This document shows positions 8,461 to 17,893 of a stretch of DNA of 64,000 nt, piece after piece. How positions within the stretch are numbered: position 1 is the first letter of the stretch; each line of letters starts with the position of its first letter. Source of the stretch: Hyphomicrobiales bacterium (GTDB lineage: Bacteria > Pseudomonadota > Alphaproteobacteria > Rhizobiales > Beijerinckiaceae); the NCBI GenBank assembly GCA_016716745.1, contig JADJVD010000002.1:134033-198032 (forward strand), written 5' to 3'. The notes under the pieces are model-generated. The model had not been told where the DNA came from and did not search any database. It was given only the letters and a program-made list of their open reading frames with translations. Both the position numbers and the translations under genes were made by a program.

Positions 8461-9199
8461 GGCCGGGGCTCTTTTCGGGGCATTCAATATGCCGCGCAAG
8501 GTCTGTCTCGCGTGTCCAGGCTCCGCTCTTGCCGCTCGCAATTCGTCGCGCGCACAGTGCAACTCGCCCGGCGACCGGCGCGCCCTGCCGATCGGGCGAC
8601 GCCGTATGGAGCGTCAACGGCCACGACGAGGCGAGCCGCGCCGATTTCACCGGAACGCTCTGGGCGGGCAGACAGATTTGCGAAGCTTGCGACTCGGCGC
8701 ATCGTCCGCCTCTCGATGTTGTTTGGGAAAACTGGCCGAGTCGGCGGCGGCAGGCAGGAGCGCAGCCTTGTCCCGGCGCCGGGGCGACTTCGAGCGAACC
8801 TATTGGGTCATGATGCAATGCGCCCGCCATACCAATGCTGCGGCAGCGCCCGCGCTGGCCGCGTTCGACGCCGTCGACATGCGCCGGCGTTCCCGTCCTG
8901 AACGCGAAAACGAGCGCGCGCCGGGAGCGATCGAACGCGTCCCGTTCCGGCTCCCGTCGAGGCGATCGCTTGCGCCCTCGGCGTCGAGGAGGTGGAAGCT
9001 GGTCGCGTCCTCGTCCGAAGGCGGTGGTCTTCGACGGCCATCGCGACCGCGGCGTCATCGCCGTCAACGCCAGCCCCGGCCGAGCGCGCCGGCGCGGCGC
9101 GCATCTGGTTCCGATCTGCCGCAATATCGACCGCACATGGCCATCATGTGCGGCGGCGCGGACTGTAAATTATACCAAAGTTATTTTTTGCATATTTAA

Positions 9200-9211
9200 G
9201 GACATTTGTCC
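9200..9211. repeat. Short inverted repeat GGACA-TT-TGTCC upstream of efeU
   Basis: A perfect 5-bp inverted repeat with a 2-nt spacer inside the AT-rich stretch, about 210 nt upstream of efeU. It could be an operator half-site pair or chance. It does not match the Fur or Irr/ICE consensus as I know them. Confidence 0.25.
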
Positions 9212-9322
9212 GAAATCAACCGCTACAGCCGCCCTATTGTCGCATCAACCAACGCGTGACTTACGTATTAAACAATAGATAAATTTACGACGTTGCTTAT
9301 TTTGCCCTTGCTCATCGCATCT

Positions 9323-9351
9323 TTGTGCATCTAGTTTTTAACTGTTATAAT
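9323..9351 (+). promoter_or_regulatory. Candidate sigma70-type promoter for the efe operon
   Basis: TTGTGC at 9323-9328, a 17-nt spacer, and a perfect TATAAT at 9346-9351, within the AT-rich block. The predicted transcript would start near 9358 and leave a leader of about 65 nt before the efeU ATG at 9424. No Fur or Irr box of good quality was recognised next to it. Confidence 0.5.
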
Positions 9352-9423
9352 TCCAAAACATATTTCTTGCCCTCCATTTATTTATTCATACTGTGCCTCC
9401 GCCAAGACCGCGGTAGAGACCTG

Positions 9424-10260
9424 ATGCTAGTTCCGTTTCTGATCATGTTGCGCGAGGGGGTCGAGGCGGCCCTGATCGTCGGAATCGTCGCGAGTTATCT
9501 CGTTCAGACCGGCCGCGCCGGCGCATTGCGGCATGTCTGGGCCGGGGCCGCGCTTGCCAGTGCGCTCAGCGCCGCGCTCGCGGCGGGACTTCACGCGGCG
9601 TCCGGCGAGTTTCCGCAAAAGGCGCAGGAGCTGTTCGAAGCGGCCGTCGCGCTTGTCGCGGTCGTCGTTCTCACCGGCATGGTGTTCTGGATGCGGGAGG
9701 CGGCCGGCTCCATCGGCGCGATGCTGCGCGGACAGGTGGACGCCGCCTTCGACCGCACGCAGGGCGGCGGCCGGGCGCTCGCCGGCGTGGCGTTTCTGGC
9801 GGTCGCACGCGAGGGACTCGAGTCCGCCGTCTTCCTCATCGCCTCGTTCCAGCAGGAGGACGTCGGCTGGCAGGCGCCTGCCGGCGCCGTGCTCGGTCTT
9901 GTCGCCGCTCTGGCGACCGGCGTCGCGATCTTCCGCTTCGGCCGCCGCGTCGACCTGCGCCGCTTCTTCCGTTGGACCGGGGCGCTGCTGATCTTCGTCG
10001 CGGCCGGACTGCTGGCCGGCGCGCTGCGCTCGCTGCACGAGGCGGGGGTGTGGAACCATCTGCAGACGCTCGCGTGGAACCTCTCCGAGACGCTGCCGGC
10101 CGACGGCGTTCTCGGAACTCTGATGGCCGCCGTGCTTGGCTATCGTGACGCGCCGAGCGTCGGCGAGGTCGCGCTCTATGTCCTCTATCTCGCTCCCACG
10201 CTGGCGCTGTTCCTGCGCGGCGGCGCCTCCGCCGCCGCCGGCGCCGCGCGCGCCGCATGA
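9424..10260 (+). CDS. efeU: Ferrous iron permease EfeU (FTR1 family)
   Basis: A 278-residue inner-membrane iron permease with about seven hydrophobic helices. The two FTR1 motifs are present: REGVE (Arg10-Glu14) in MLVPFLIMLREGVEAALIVG and REGLE (Arg129-Glu133) in AVAREGLESAVF. Their glutamates are thought to line the iron path. The start is the ATG at 9424, because the codons before it are AT-rich leader. It is the first gene of an efe operon: the next gene starts inside its stop codon (ATGA). In the EfeUOB system, EfeO and EfeB supply iron to EfeU under aerobic or acidic conditions. Confidence 0.92.
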   Translation: MLVPFLIMLREGVEAALIVGIVASYLVQTGRAGALRHVWAGAALASALSAALAAGLHAASGEFPQKAQELFEAAVALVAVVVLTGMVFWMREAAGSIGAMLRGQVDAAFDRTQGGGRALAGVAFLAVAREGLESAVFLIASFQQEDVGWQAPAGAVLGLVAALATGVAIFRFGRRVDLRRFFRWTGALLIFVAAGLLAGALRSLHEAGVWNHLQTLAWNLSETLPADGVLGTLMAAVLGYRDAPSVGEVALYVLYLAPTLALFLRGGASAAAGAARAA

Positions 10261-11159
10261 GGTTTGCGATGCGTTGTCTCCTCCTCGCTCTCCAGTTCCT
10301 CCTTGTCGCTTCCGCGTCCGCCCCGGCGCAGGAGCCCCCCGTCGTTCCGGTGACCGTGACCGCCAAAGGCTGCGAGCCCAACGAGCTGACGATCAAGGCG
10401 GGGCGCGTCACCTTCCTGATCGCGAACAAATCCAGCCGCGCCATGGAGTGGGAAATTCTCAAGGGCGTGATGATCGTCGACGAGCGCGAGAACATCGCGC
10501 CGGGGTTCAAGCAGAAGCTGACCACCACGCTGGAGCCGGGCGACTACGAAATCGCCTGCGGGCTGCTTTCGAATCCGCGCGGCAGGCTCGTCGTGCTCAA
10601 CGCCGAGGGCGGCAGAACGGCGGGCCCGGCGAAGCCTGGCGCGGCCGATCTCGTCGGCCTCGGCGCCGAGCATCGCGTGTGGCTGATCGGCGAAGCGAAG
10701 GCGCTGACGAAGGCGGCCGAGGCGGGCGATCGCGCCGCGGCGCGCAGCGCATTCGTCAGATTGTCGACGCTGGAGGGCGTCGCCGCGTCGCAAGCGGCGG
10801 CGGCCGCCGCCGCGCTGGCGCAGCCGCAGGGCGATATCGTCGCGCCGGCCGCCGCCTACGCCGAGGCGCTGCGCCAGACGCAGATTTCGCCGCTCGCCTT
10901 GACGCGCGCGCTCGCCGCCGCCGCACATGGCCTGACCGTCGCGCCCGCTGCGGACGCGCCGACCCTGTTCGCCGCCCTCGAGACGCAGCTCGCGTTGCTG
11001 ACGCCGCTTGCGCGCCGCGCCGATCCGGCGCTGGCGGCCGAGTTCGACGCCGCGCTCGCGCGAACGCGCGCCGCGTTGTCCGGCGGCGCGACGGGCGAGG
11101 CGGCGGACGCGCTCGCCGCGCAGATCGGAAAACTTCCCGCCGCATTGGGCCTGAGCTGA
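10257..11159 (+). CDS. Periplasmic cupredoxin-domain EfeO-like protein without a canonical M75 domain
   Basis: A 300-residue protein with a signal peptide (LLLALQFLLVASASAPAQ, cleaved near residue 24). Residues about 30-120 are an EfeO-type cupredoxin domain: TVTAKGCEPNELTIKAGRVT, FLIANKSSRAMEWEILKGVM and EPGDYEIACGLLSNPRGRLVV. In two-domain EfeO proteins an imelysin-like M75 domain follows. Here the remaining 170 residues are Ala-rich helices. They start EHRVWLIGEAKALTKAAEAGDRAAAR, which aligns loosely with the start of the separate M75 protein (DYKIWISEEIEKLIAE) but lacks its HxxE motif. It may be an iron-binding or ferroxidase partner of EfeU. It overlaps efeU by 4 nt and the efeB start by 1 base. 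Confidence 0.75.
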   Translation: MRFAMRCLLLALQFLLVASASAPAQEPPVVPVTVTAKGCEPNELTIKAGRVTFLIANKSSRAMEWEILKGVMIVDERENIAPGFKQKLTTTLEPGDYEIACGLLSNPRGRLVVLNAEGGRTAGPAKPGAADLVGLGAEHRVWLIGEAKALTKAAEAGDRAAARSAFVRLSTLEGVAASQAAAAAAALAQPQGDIVAPAAAYAEALRQTQISPLALTRALAAAAHGLTVAPAADAPTLFAALETQLALLTPLARRADPALAAEFDAALARTRAALSGGATGEAADALAAQIGKLPAALGLS

Positions 11160-12417
11160 TGAACATGAACACGACACGACGCAGCCTTCTGACCGCCGCG
11201 GGCGTCACGCTCGCCGCCGCACCCGTGCGGGCGCAACCGCACACGATTGAGACCGCGACGCTTCCTGCGCCCGCTCCTCTCGTCGTTCCCTATCTCGGGC
11301 GACATCAGGCGGGCGTCGTCACGCCGCAGCCTTATTCGGGCCTGTTCGCCTCGTTCGATCTGCTCGTCGAGACGCGTGAGGAGCTCGCCGCTCTGCTGAA
11401 GCTTCTGACCGAGCGCATCGCCTTCCTCACGCAGGGCGGCCTGGTTCCGCCGCTCGATCCCGGCTTCCCGCCGGCGGATTCGGGCATCCTTGGCCCGGTG
11501 ATCCGGCCGGAGCGCCTGACGATGACGCTCGCCGTCGGCGCGTCCCTGTTCGACGAGCGCTTCGGCCTGTCCGCGTTGCGTCCGCCCGAACTCGTCGAGA
11601 TGACGGACTTCCCGAACGACGCTCTCGACGGCGATCTCTGCCACGGCGACGTGATGCTGCAGATCTGCGCCGAGACGCCGGAGGAGACGCTGCACGCGCT
11701 GCGCGACGTCATCAAGCACACGCCCGACACGCTGTCCCTGCGCTGGAAGCAGGAAGGATTCGCCGCGACCCACGGCGCGCGGTCCGGCCCGCTCGGCACC
11801 GGGCGCAATCTGCTCGGCTTCAAGGACGGCACGGCGAACGCCGACTCCGGGAACCCGGCGACGATGCGCGCGCTGGTGTGGACGCAGGCCGACGGCGAGA
11901 CGCCCGCCTGGGCGCAAGACGGCAGCTACATGGTCGTTCGCCTCATTCGCAACTACGTCGAGCGCTGGGATCGCACGCCGCTCGGCGAACAGGAGCAGAT
12001 CTTCGGCCGCCGCCGCGACGACGGCGCGCCGCTCGGGCTCGCGCAGGAGCACGATGATCCGCGCTACACGGACGATCCGCGCGGCGAGCGCATTCCCTTC
12101 GACGCGCACATCCGCCTCGCAAATCCGGTCGGCGCGCGCGGCGGAGACGCGCCGCTGACCGGCGCGGCTACAACTACTCGAATGGCGTGACGAAATCGGG
12201 ACAGCTCGACATGGGCCTGATCTTCGTTTCGTTCCAGGCCAGCCTGAAGAGGGGCTTCATCGCGGTGCAGGAGCGCCTCAACGGCGAGCCGCTGGAGGAG
12301 TACATCAAGCCCTTCGGCGGCGGCTATTTCTATGTGCTGCCGGGCGTCGAGACGCCCGGCGACATCCTCGGCGGACCGCTGTTGGCCGCCGCAGGCGTTT
12401 CTCAAAAGAAGGGCTGA
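11159..12417 (+). CDS. efeB: EfeB, Tat-exported Dyp-type heme peroxidase (frameshifted as given)
   Basis: A periplasmic deferrochelatase/peroxidase of the EfeUOB iron system. A twin-arginine signal (TTRRSLLTAAGVTLAA) opens the protein. GFKDGTAN at 220-227, with Asp223, is the Dyp distal motif, and His317 in PFDAHIRLANP is the proximal heme ligand. The frame runs into a stop at 12190. The remaining family sequence (RGYNYSNGVTKSGQLDMGLI and RLNGEPLEEYIKPFGGGYFY) continues in the next frame to 12417. The join is at about 12158-12166, where one C appears to be missing from ACCGGCGCGGC. Repaired length is about 418 residues, which is normal. It lies between the cupredoxin gene and the M75 efeO gene. 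Confidence 0.88.
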
Positions 12418-12418
12418 C

Positions 12419-13261
12419 ATGATGACGACGAACCGCTCCTTGAAAGCGGCCGCCGCGCTGCTTGTCGCGATCTGCGTGGGGCTTCCGGCCGTTCCGGCCG
12501 GCGCCAAACCCGCCGCGGCCGACCTCGTTGCGCCGATCGCCGACTACAAGATCTGGATCTCCGAGGAGATCGAGAAGCTGATCGCCGAGTCGCAGACCTT
12601 TGTCGACGCGGTGAAGGCCGGCCAGCTCGACAGGGCGAAGGCGCTCTACGCGCCGGCCCGCGTGCATTACGAGCGGATCGAGCCGATCGCCGAACTGTTC
12701 TCCGATCTCGACAAGAGCATCGACGTGCGCGCCGACGACTTCGAGAAGAAGGAGGCCGACCCGAACTTCTCCGGCTTCCACCGTCTCGAGTACGGCCTCT
12801 TCGCGAAAAACTCGACCGAGGGCCTCGCGCCCGTCGCCGACAAGCTCATGGTCGATCTGAAAACGCTGCGCGAGCGAATCAAGGCGCTCACCGTGCCGCC
12901 CGAAAAGGTCGTCGGCGGCGCCGCCGTCCTGATCGAGGAAGTCGCCAAGACGAAGATCTCGGGCGAGGAGAACCGCTACAGCGGCGCCGACCTGTGGGAC
13001 TTCAACGCCAATGTCGAAGGCGCCGGCAAGATCCACGATCTGTTGCGGCCGCTGACGGCGAAGGAGAACCCGAAGCTCGTCAAACGCATCGACGACAACT
13101 TCGCCAAGGTCAACGTGCTGCTCGCCAGGTATCAGGCGCCCGGCGGCGGTTTCGTTCCTTACGAGAAGGTGAGCAAGCGCGACCGCAACGCCATGCGCGG
13201 GCCGATCAACGCGCTGGCCGAGGATCTCTCCAAGCTGCGCGGCGTTCTCGGCCTGCAGTGA
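12419..13261 (+). CDS. efeO: Periplasmic M75 (imelysin-like) EfeO-family protein
   Basis: A 280-residue protein with a signal peptide (about residues 1-29, ending VPAGAKP) followed only by the M75 domain. It includes ADYKIWISEEIEKLIAESQT, LYAPARVHYERIEPIAELFS and the HxxE metal motif at His121-Glu124 in GFHRLEYGLF. The C-terminal block is IDDNFAKVNVLLARYQ. It is thought to bind Fe2+ and hand it to EfeU. It lacks the N-terminal cupredoxin domain of E. coli EfeO; that domain is encoded separately two genes upstream. It starts directly at the efeB stop (TGACATG), so it is in the same operon. Confidence 0.88.
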   Translation: MMTTNRSLKAAAALLVAICVGLPAVPAGAKPAAADLVAPIADYKIWISEEIEKLIAESQTFVDAVKAGQLDRAKALYAPARVHYERIEPIAELFSDLDKSIDVRADDFEKKEADPNFSGFHRLEYGLFAKNSTEGLAPVADKLMVDLKTLRERIKALTVPPEKVVGGAAVLIEEVAKTKISGEENRYSGADLWDFNANVEGAGKIHDLLRPLTAKENPKLVKRIDDNFAKVNVLLARYQAPGGGFVPYEKVSKRDRNAMRGPINALAEDLSKLRGVLGLQ

Positions 13262-13346
13262 ACGCCGCTTCGGCGCGGCGGGCGACGCTTCGGCGCGCCC
13301 GTCGCATGCCTTCTCATCTCACGACACATCGGGACATCAGGACATT

Positions 13347-14297
13347 ATGCGAATCCTTCTCACGCTCGCGGCGCTCGCCGCGTCCGTCTCCGCCTATGCG
13401 GCGGATCTCCCCACCAAGAAGCCGGCGCCCGCCGCCGTCGGCTCGATCGCCTGCAAGGAGTCCGACGCCGTGCCGCCGGACGCCTTCGGCTTCGCCGCCG
13501 GCTCCGACGTCGCCGAGGCCGGAAGCTGGGGCGCCGGTCTCGAATACGGCGCGGCGTTCGGCGCGCGCGTCGGCCGCGCCCATGCGCACGGATTGAAGGC
13601 GTCGCTCTCCGGAGGCCTCGCGCCCTGTTTCGAGATCGGCCCCTCGATCACGGTCGGCCACGAACGCGCGAGCGATCCCACCACGTCCTTCCGGGCGACG
13701 TCCATCGCAGCGGGACTGGAAATGAAAGCCAAGCTGCTCAGTCGCGACGCACACGGCGTCGGCCTGACGCTGGTTGTCGAGCCGACCGTCGCCCACACCC
13801 ACGCGCGTCTGCGCGACACGGCGGCGCCGCTGTTCGCGCGCGGATCGAGCGCGACCTTCGCCGTGACCACGAAGATCCTGCTCGACGCCGCGCTCGTGCC
13901 GAACCGCCTCTACGGCGCCTTCAACCTCGAATACGGCGCCGACGCGACGGGCGACAACGGCGTCGATTGCGTCACTGCGAGCGGCGCCGGCCATTGCGTC
14001 GGCTCCTCGCTGAACCTGCGCGCCGCGCTCGCCTACAAGGTGTCGGACTCGCTGTTCCTCGGCGCCGACGTCGCGCATCAGCGCGTCTACGAAGGCGCCT
14101 TCTTCAACCGCAAGCCCGGCTACGCCTGGTTCGCCGGGCCGAACCTGTTCTGGGCGCCGAACGAGACGATCTCGGTGAACGTCGCCTGGTCGGCGCAGCT
14201 TCGGGGCAAGGCCTTCGGCCAGGCCGCCGGCCAGAGCCTGAACCTCGACGATTTCTCCCGGCACGTCGTCAAGGCGAAGCTTGGCGTCGCATTCTGA
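13347..14297 (+). CDS. Outer-membrane beta-barrel protein, likely part of the efe operon
   Basis: A 316-residue protein. A signal peptide (MRILLTLAALAASVSAYAAD) is followed by LPTKKPAPA, a start seen in many Hyphomicrobiales outer-membrane proteins. The rest alternates polar and hydrophobic residues in amphipathic strands and ends in a Phe (VVKAKLGVAF), the usual C-terminal signal for BAM insertion. Two Cys pairs may form disulfides (CKES...APCF and DCVTASGAGHC). It starts 85 nt after efeO on the same strand and is followed by a terminator, so it may be the outer-membrane entry route for the iron system. No TonB box was recognised, and the function is inferred only from context. Confidence 0.7.
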   Translation: MRILLTLAALAASVSAYAADLPTKKPAPAAVGSIACKESDAVPPDAFGFAAGSDVAEAGSWGAGLEYGAAFGARVGRAHAHGLKASLSGGLAPCFEIGPSITVGHERASDPTTSFRATSIAAGLEMKAKLLSRDAHGVGLTLVVEPTVAHTHARLRDTAAPLFARGSSATFAVTTKILLDAALVPNRLYGAFNLEYGADATGDNGVDCVTASGAGHCVGSSLNLRAALAYKVSDSLFLGADVAHQRVYEGAFFNRKPGYAWFAGPNLFWAPNETISVNVAWSAQLRGKAFGQAAGQSLNLDDFSRHVVKAKLGVAF

Positions 14298-14446
14298 CGG
14301 CGCGCCGCGTCTTCACGCCGCCAATCCAGGACAGGAGACCGGCTCGATCGTGATCGCGCGCCGATGCGACGCGATCCGCGATCGCGCCGTTCTCCCGTCG
14401 CTCGAACGCAGCGTCGGCGCGCCGACGTTCGGCCCCGTCCACAACC

Positions 14447-14470
14447 ACGATCCTCCGAGGTCGTTTTCTT
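14447..14470 (+). terminator. Rho-independent terminator after the efe operon
   Basis: ACGA-T-CCT (from 14447), loop CCG, then AGG-TCGT (to 14464), followed by TTTCTT. The stem is about seven pairs with one bulged T and runs directly into a T-rich tract. It lies 150 nt after the outer-membrane protein gene and before the convergent GH31 gene. A separate perfect 16-bp palindrome CGTCGGCGCGCCGACG sits at 14412-14427 just upstream. Confidence 0.55.
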
Positions 14471-14512
14471 GAAAGCGGGGCCGGGCGGCGCCGGACGAGC
14501 CACGCCCGCGCC

Positions 14513-16819
14513 TCAACGCGCCGGGGACAGGCGCGCCTCTGCGGCGAGGTCGACGCGCGGCGGGTTCGCGCGCAGCGGCAGCGCCGGGGGCGCGGCCGCG
14601 TGCGCGCCGGCGAGGAGCGTCAGCCGCGCCGCGCCCGAGGCCTCGACGCGCGCCTCCACGAGCGCGCCGTCCTCGCGCCAGCGCGCGGTCTGCCCGTCGT
14701 CGAGCCATAGCGCGCCGCGCGCGGCGCCGTCGCCGTAGACGACGAGTTCGATCGCCCCGTCCGCTCCGAGCGTCGGCAGGATCGCGCCCTCGCGCACGAA
14801 CAGCGGGACGCGTCCGAGCGGGCCGGCGACGCGGTGGACGTGTCCGCTCTCGAACCGCGCGCCGTCGTGCAGATCGCGCCAGCCGCCGGGATGGGCCGGC
14901 AGATAGACCTCGCGCGTCGTCGCGCCTTCCTCCAGCGCGGGCGCGACGAGAAGGTCGGGCCCGAGCAGGAAGCAATCGTCGACGTCGCGCGCGCCGGCGT
15001 CGTCGGGGAAGTCGAACAGGAGCGGGCGCACCGGCGGCGTGTCGTCGACCGCGGCGCGGCGCATCTGCGTGTAGATGTAGGGCATGAGGCGCGCGCGCAG
15101 CGCCATCGCGGCGCGGATCGGCGCGAGAACCTGCGGATGCATCCACGGCGTCGTGACGCCGCCGTCGTCGTTCCACGAGTTCATGACGAAGCGCGGCCAG
15201 AAGGCGCAGAACTCGACGAAGCGGGCGAGCAGCTCGGGCCCCGGCGCGGGACCGTGAAAGCCGCCGGCGTCGTGGCCGATGTTGAACATGCCGGACAGAC
15301 TCATGCCGAGCCCCTGCGAGAGGTTGAAGCGCAGGGTCTTCCAGGCGGTGGCGTTGTCGCCGGACCATGTCTGGCCGTAGCGCCACAGCCCGGCCGCGCC
15401 GGCGCGCGTGACGACGTAAGGGCGCAGGGCGGGCCTGGCCTCGATCTGCGCGGCGCGCGAGAGCTTGCTCATCAAGAGCGCCTGCGCGGCCCGCGCGAGG
15501 CGTTGCGGGAAGGGCCGGCCGTCGCCGGCGCAGACCGCGTCCTCGTCCCAGATCTCGTATTCGTTGTTGTCGTTCCACACCGTGTCGAGGCCGGTCGACA
15601 GCAGCGTGTCGCGTATGCCCGCCCGCCACCAGTCGCGGCCGGCGGGATCGGTGAAATCGAGATGGAGGCCGAGCCCGTCCCAGAATTGCGCGACGGCCAG
15701 CGCGCCGGTCGCCCCGTCGCGCACGAGGCCGCTTCCGGCGAGTTCGCCGAGGCGGGGATGGTCGTCGAGCAGGCAGGGCTTGAGATTCGCCACCGTGCGC
15801 ATGCCGGCGGCGTTGAGCCGCGCGATCGTCGCGGCGGGATCGGGAAACTTCTCGCGGTTCCAGCGGAAGGCGTAGCGGCGCCCGCCATGCATCGAATAGC
15901 CGGAGCCGAAGTGAAAGCTTTCGCAGGGGATGGCGTGTTCGCGGCACAGATCGGCGAAGCGCGCGATCTGGGCGTCGGCGTCGTCGGCGTCCGCGATCGC
16001 CATGCTGGTCATGCCGAAGCCGAGCGACCAGCGCGGCGGGAACGCCTGGCCGCCGGTGAGCCAGGAGAAGCGCCGCGTCGCGTCGGCGACGCGCGGGCCG
16101 GCGAGGACGTAATAGTCGAGATCGCCGTCGTGAGCGCGATAGCTGCGGAACAGGCCGTGATAATTGTCGAGCGTCGCGCCGAGGTCGATCTCGCCGACGG
16201 CGAGATTGTCGTAGAAGACGCCATGCGCGCCGGCCACGCCGTCGACGATGTAGAACGGGATCATCTTGTAGAGCGGGTCGCTGGTCTCGGCGTCGAAGCC
16301 GCAGGGGTCCACCGCGTCGATGCGGAAGCGGCGCCCCGTCTTGTCGAGGCGGCCCGACTTGTCGCCGAGCCCGTAGTGACGATCCGCCTTGTCGCGCACG
16401 ACGTGATGCTCGAGCGCGCCGGTTCTGCGCGAGACGAAATAGGCCTGCGTCGGGCGGTCGGCGAGAAAGGGCGCGGCCTCGCCGGCGCGCGTCCAGTCGA
16501 CGCCGAACGGAGCGAGCCGCACGCGCGCGGCGAGGCGTCCGGCCGACAGCGTCACCGCGCCGTCGCGCTCCTCGACCGCCGCGGCGGGCAGGGCGAAGCC
16601 GGACACGTCATCGCGCGCGCGCCCCTCGAAGGGCGGCTCGGAGCGGTGCGGCGCGATCGACCAGCCGCGATCCAGCCGGTAGCCGCCGTCGCGCCGGAAT
16701 ACGACGCGGCCGATGTCGTCTTCGAGGATCGCGACGCGCGCCTCGACGCCGTGGTCGAGCGCGAAGCGCAGCCAAGGTCCGTCCTGCCCGAGATAGCGGG
16801 CGCTCGTCAGGGCTTTCAT
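14513..16819 (-). CDS. Glycoside hydrolase family 31 alpha-glucosidase-like enzyme
   Basis: A 768-residue retaining alpha-glycosidase of family GH31, cytoplasmic by the lack of a signal peptide. The nucleophile region is LDTVWNDNNEYEIWDED with Asp417, and the acid/base is Asp488 in QTWSGDNATAW. The galactose-mutarotase-like N-terminal domain covers about residues 1-240, the TIM barrel about 250-600, and beta domains follow. The nucleophile motif differs from the sulfoquinovosidase type, so an alpha-glucoside or alpha-xyloside is more likely. It is the last gene of the LacI-linked ABC operon, 44 nt after the ATPase, and would hydrolyse the imported oligosaccharide inside the cell. Confidence 0.88.
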   Translation of the reverse strand: MKALTSARYLGQDGPWLRFALDHGVEARVAILEDDIGRVVFRRDGGYRLDRGWSIAPHRSEPPFEGRARDDVSGFALPAAAVEERDGAVTLSAGRLAARVRLAPFGVDWTRAGEAAPFLADRPTQAYFVSRRTGALEHHVVRDKADRHYGLGDKSGRLDKTGRRFRIDAVDPCGFDAETSDPLYKMIPFYIVDGVAGAHGVFYDNLAVGEIDLGATLDNYHGLFRSYRAHDGDLDYYVLAGPRVADATRRFSWLTGGQAFPPRWSLGFGMTSMAIADADDADAQIARFADLCREHAIPCESFHFGSGYSMHGGRRYAFRWNREKFPDPAATIARLNAAGMRTVANLKPCLLDDHPRLGELAGSGLVRDGATGALAVAQFWDGLGLHLDFTDPAGRDWWRAGIRDTLLSTGLDTVWNDNNEYEIWDEDAVCAGDGRPFPQRLARAAQALLMSKLSRAAQIEARPALRPYVVTRAGAAGLWRYGQTWSGDNATAWKTLRFNLSQGLGMSLSGMFNIGHDAGGFHGPAPGPELLARFVEFCAFWPRFVMNSWNDDGGVTTPWMHPQVLAPIRAAMALRARLMPYIYTQMRRAAVDDTPPVRPLLFDFPDDAGARDVDDCFLLGPDLLVAPALEEGATTREVYLPAHPGGWRDLHDGARFESGHVHRVAGPLGRVPLFVREGAILPTLGADGAIELVVYGDGAARGALWLDDGQTARWREDGALVEARVEASGAARLTLLAGAHAAAPPALPLRANPPRVDLAAEARLSPAR

Positions 16820-16863
16820 GACATCCGTCTCTTGGTCTGTTTGGCGTCTTGCGTGTGGGGCGC

Positions 16864-17892
<1,029 letters not shown>

Positions 17893-17893
17893 G

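Larger units (their letters stand above)
8015..9423. other. Gene-poor region after tRNA-Ala, AT-rich at its right end
   Basis: 1.4 kb without an intact gene. Long frames exist on both strands, but their translations are Arg/Ser/Ala-rich and unlike proteins, except for one short decayed stretch on the minus strand (listed separately). From about 9165 to 9420 base composition drops sharply towards A+T, with runs such as TTATTTTTTGCATATTTAAG and TTTATTTATTC, quite unlike the rest of the window. This part holds the efe promoter candidate and a short inverted repeat. The position directly 3' of a tRNA gene would fit a decayed insertion, but no integrase or direct repeat was found. Confidence 0.5.

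Noticed and set aside
8093..9199. A 368-codon plus-strand frame in the gene-free region
   Set aside because: No domain. Its left part is antisense to the decayed minus-strand fragment, and its right part is Arg/Ser-rich and runs into the AT-rich block.
13262..13346. GC-rich inverted segments between efeO and the outer-membrane protein gene as a terminator
   Set aside because: The arms do not pair consistently and no T-run follows, so the two genes were kept as one possible operon.
14513..16819. Sulfoquinovosidase identity for the GH31 enzyme, considered because split transketolases occur in sulfosugar pathways
   Set aside because: The nucleophile region WNDNNEYE lacks the sulfoquinovosidase pattern, and there is no sulfosugar isomerase, aldolase or sulfonate exporter nearby.
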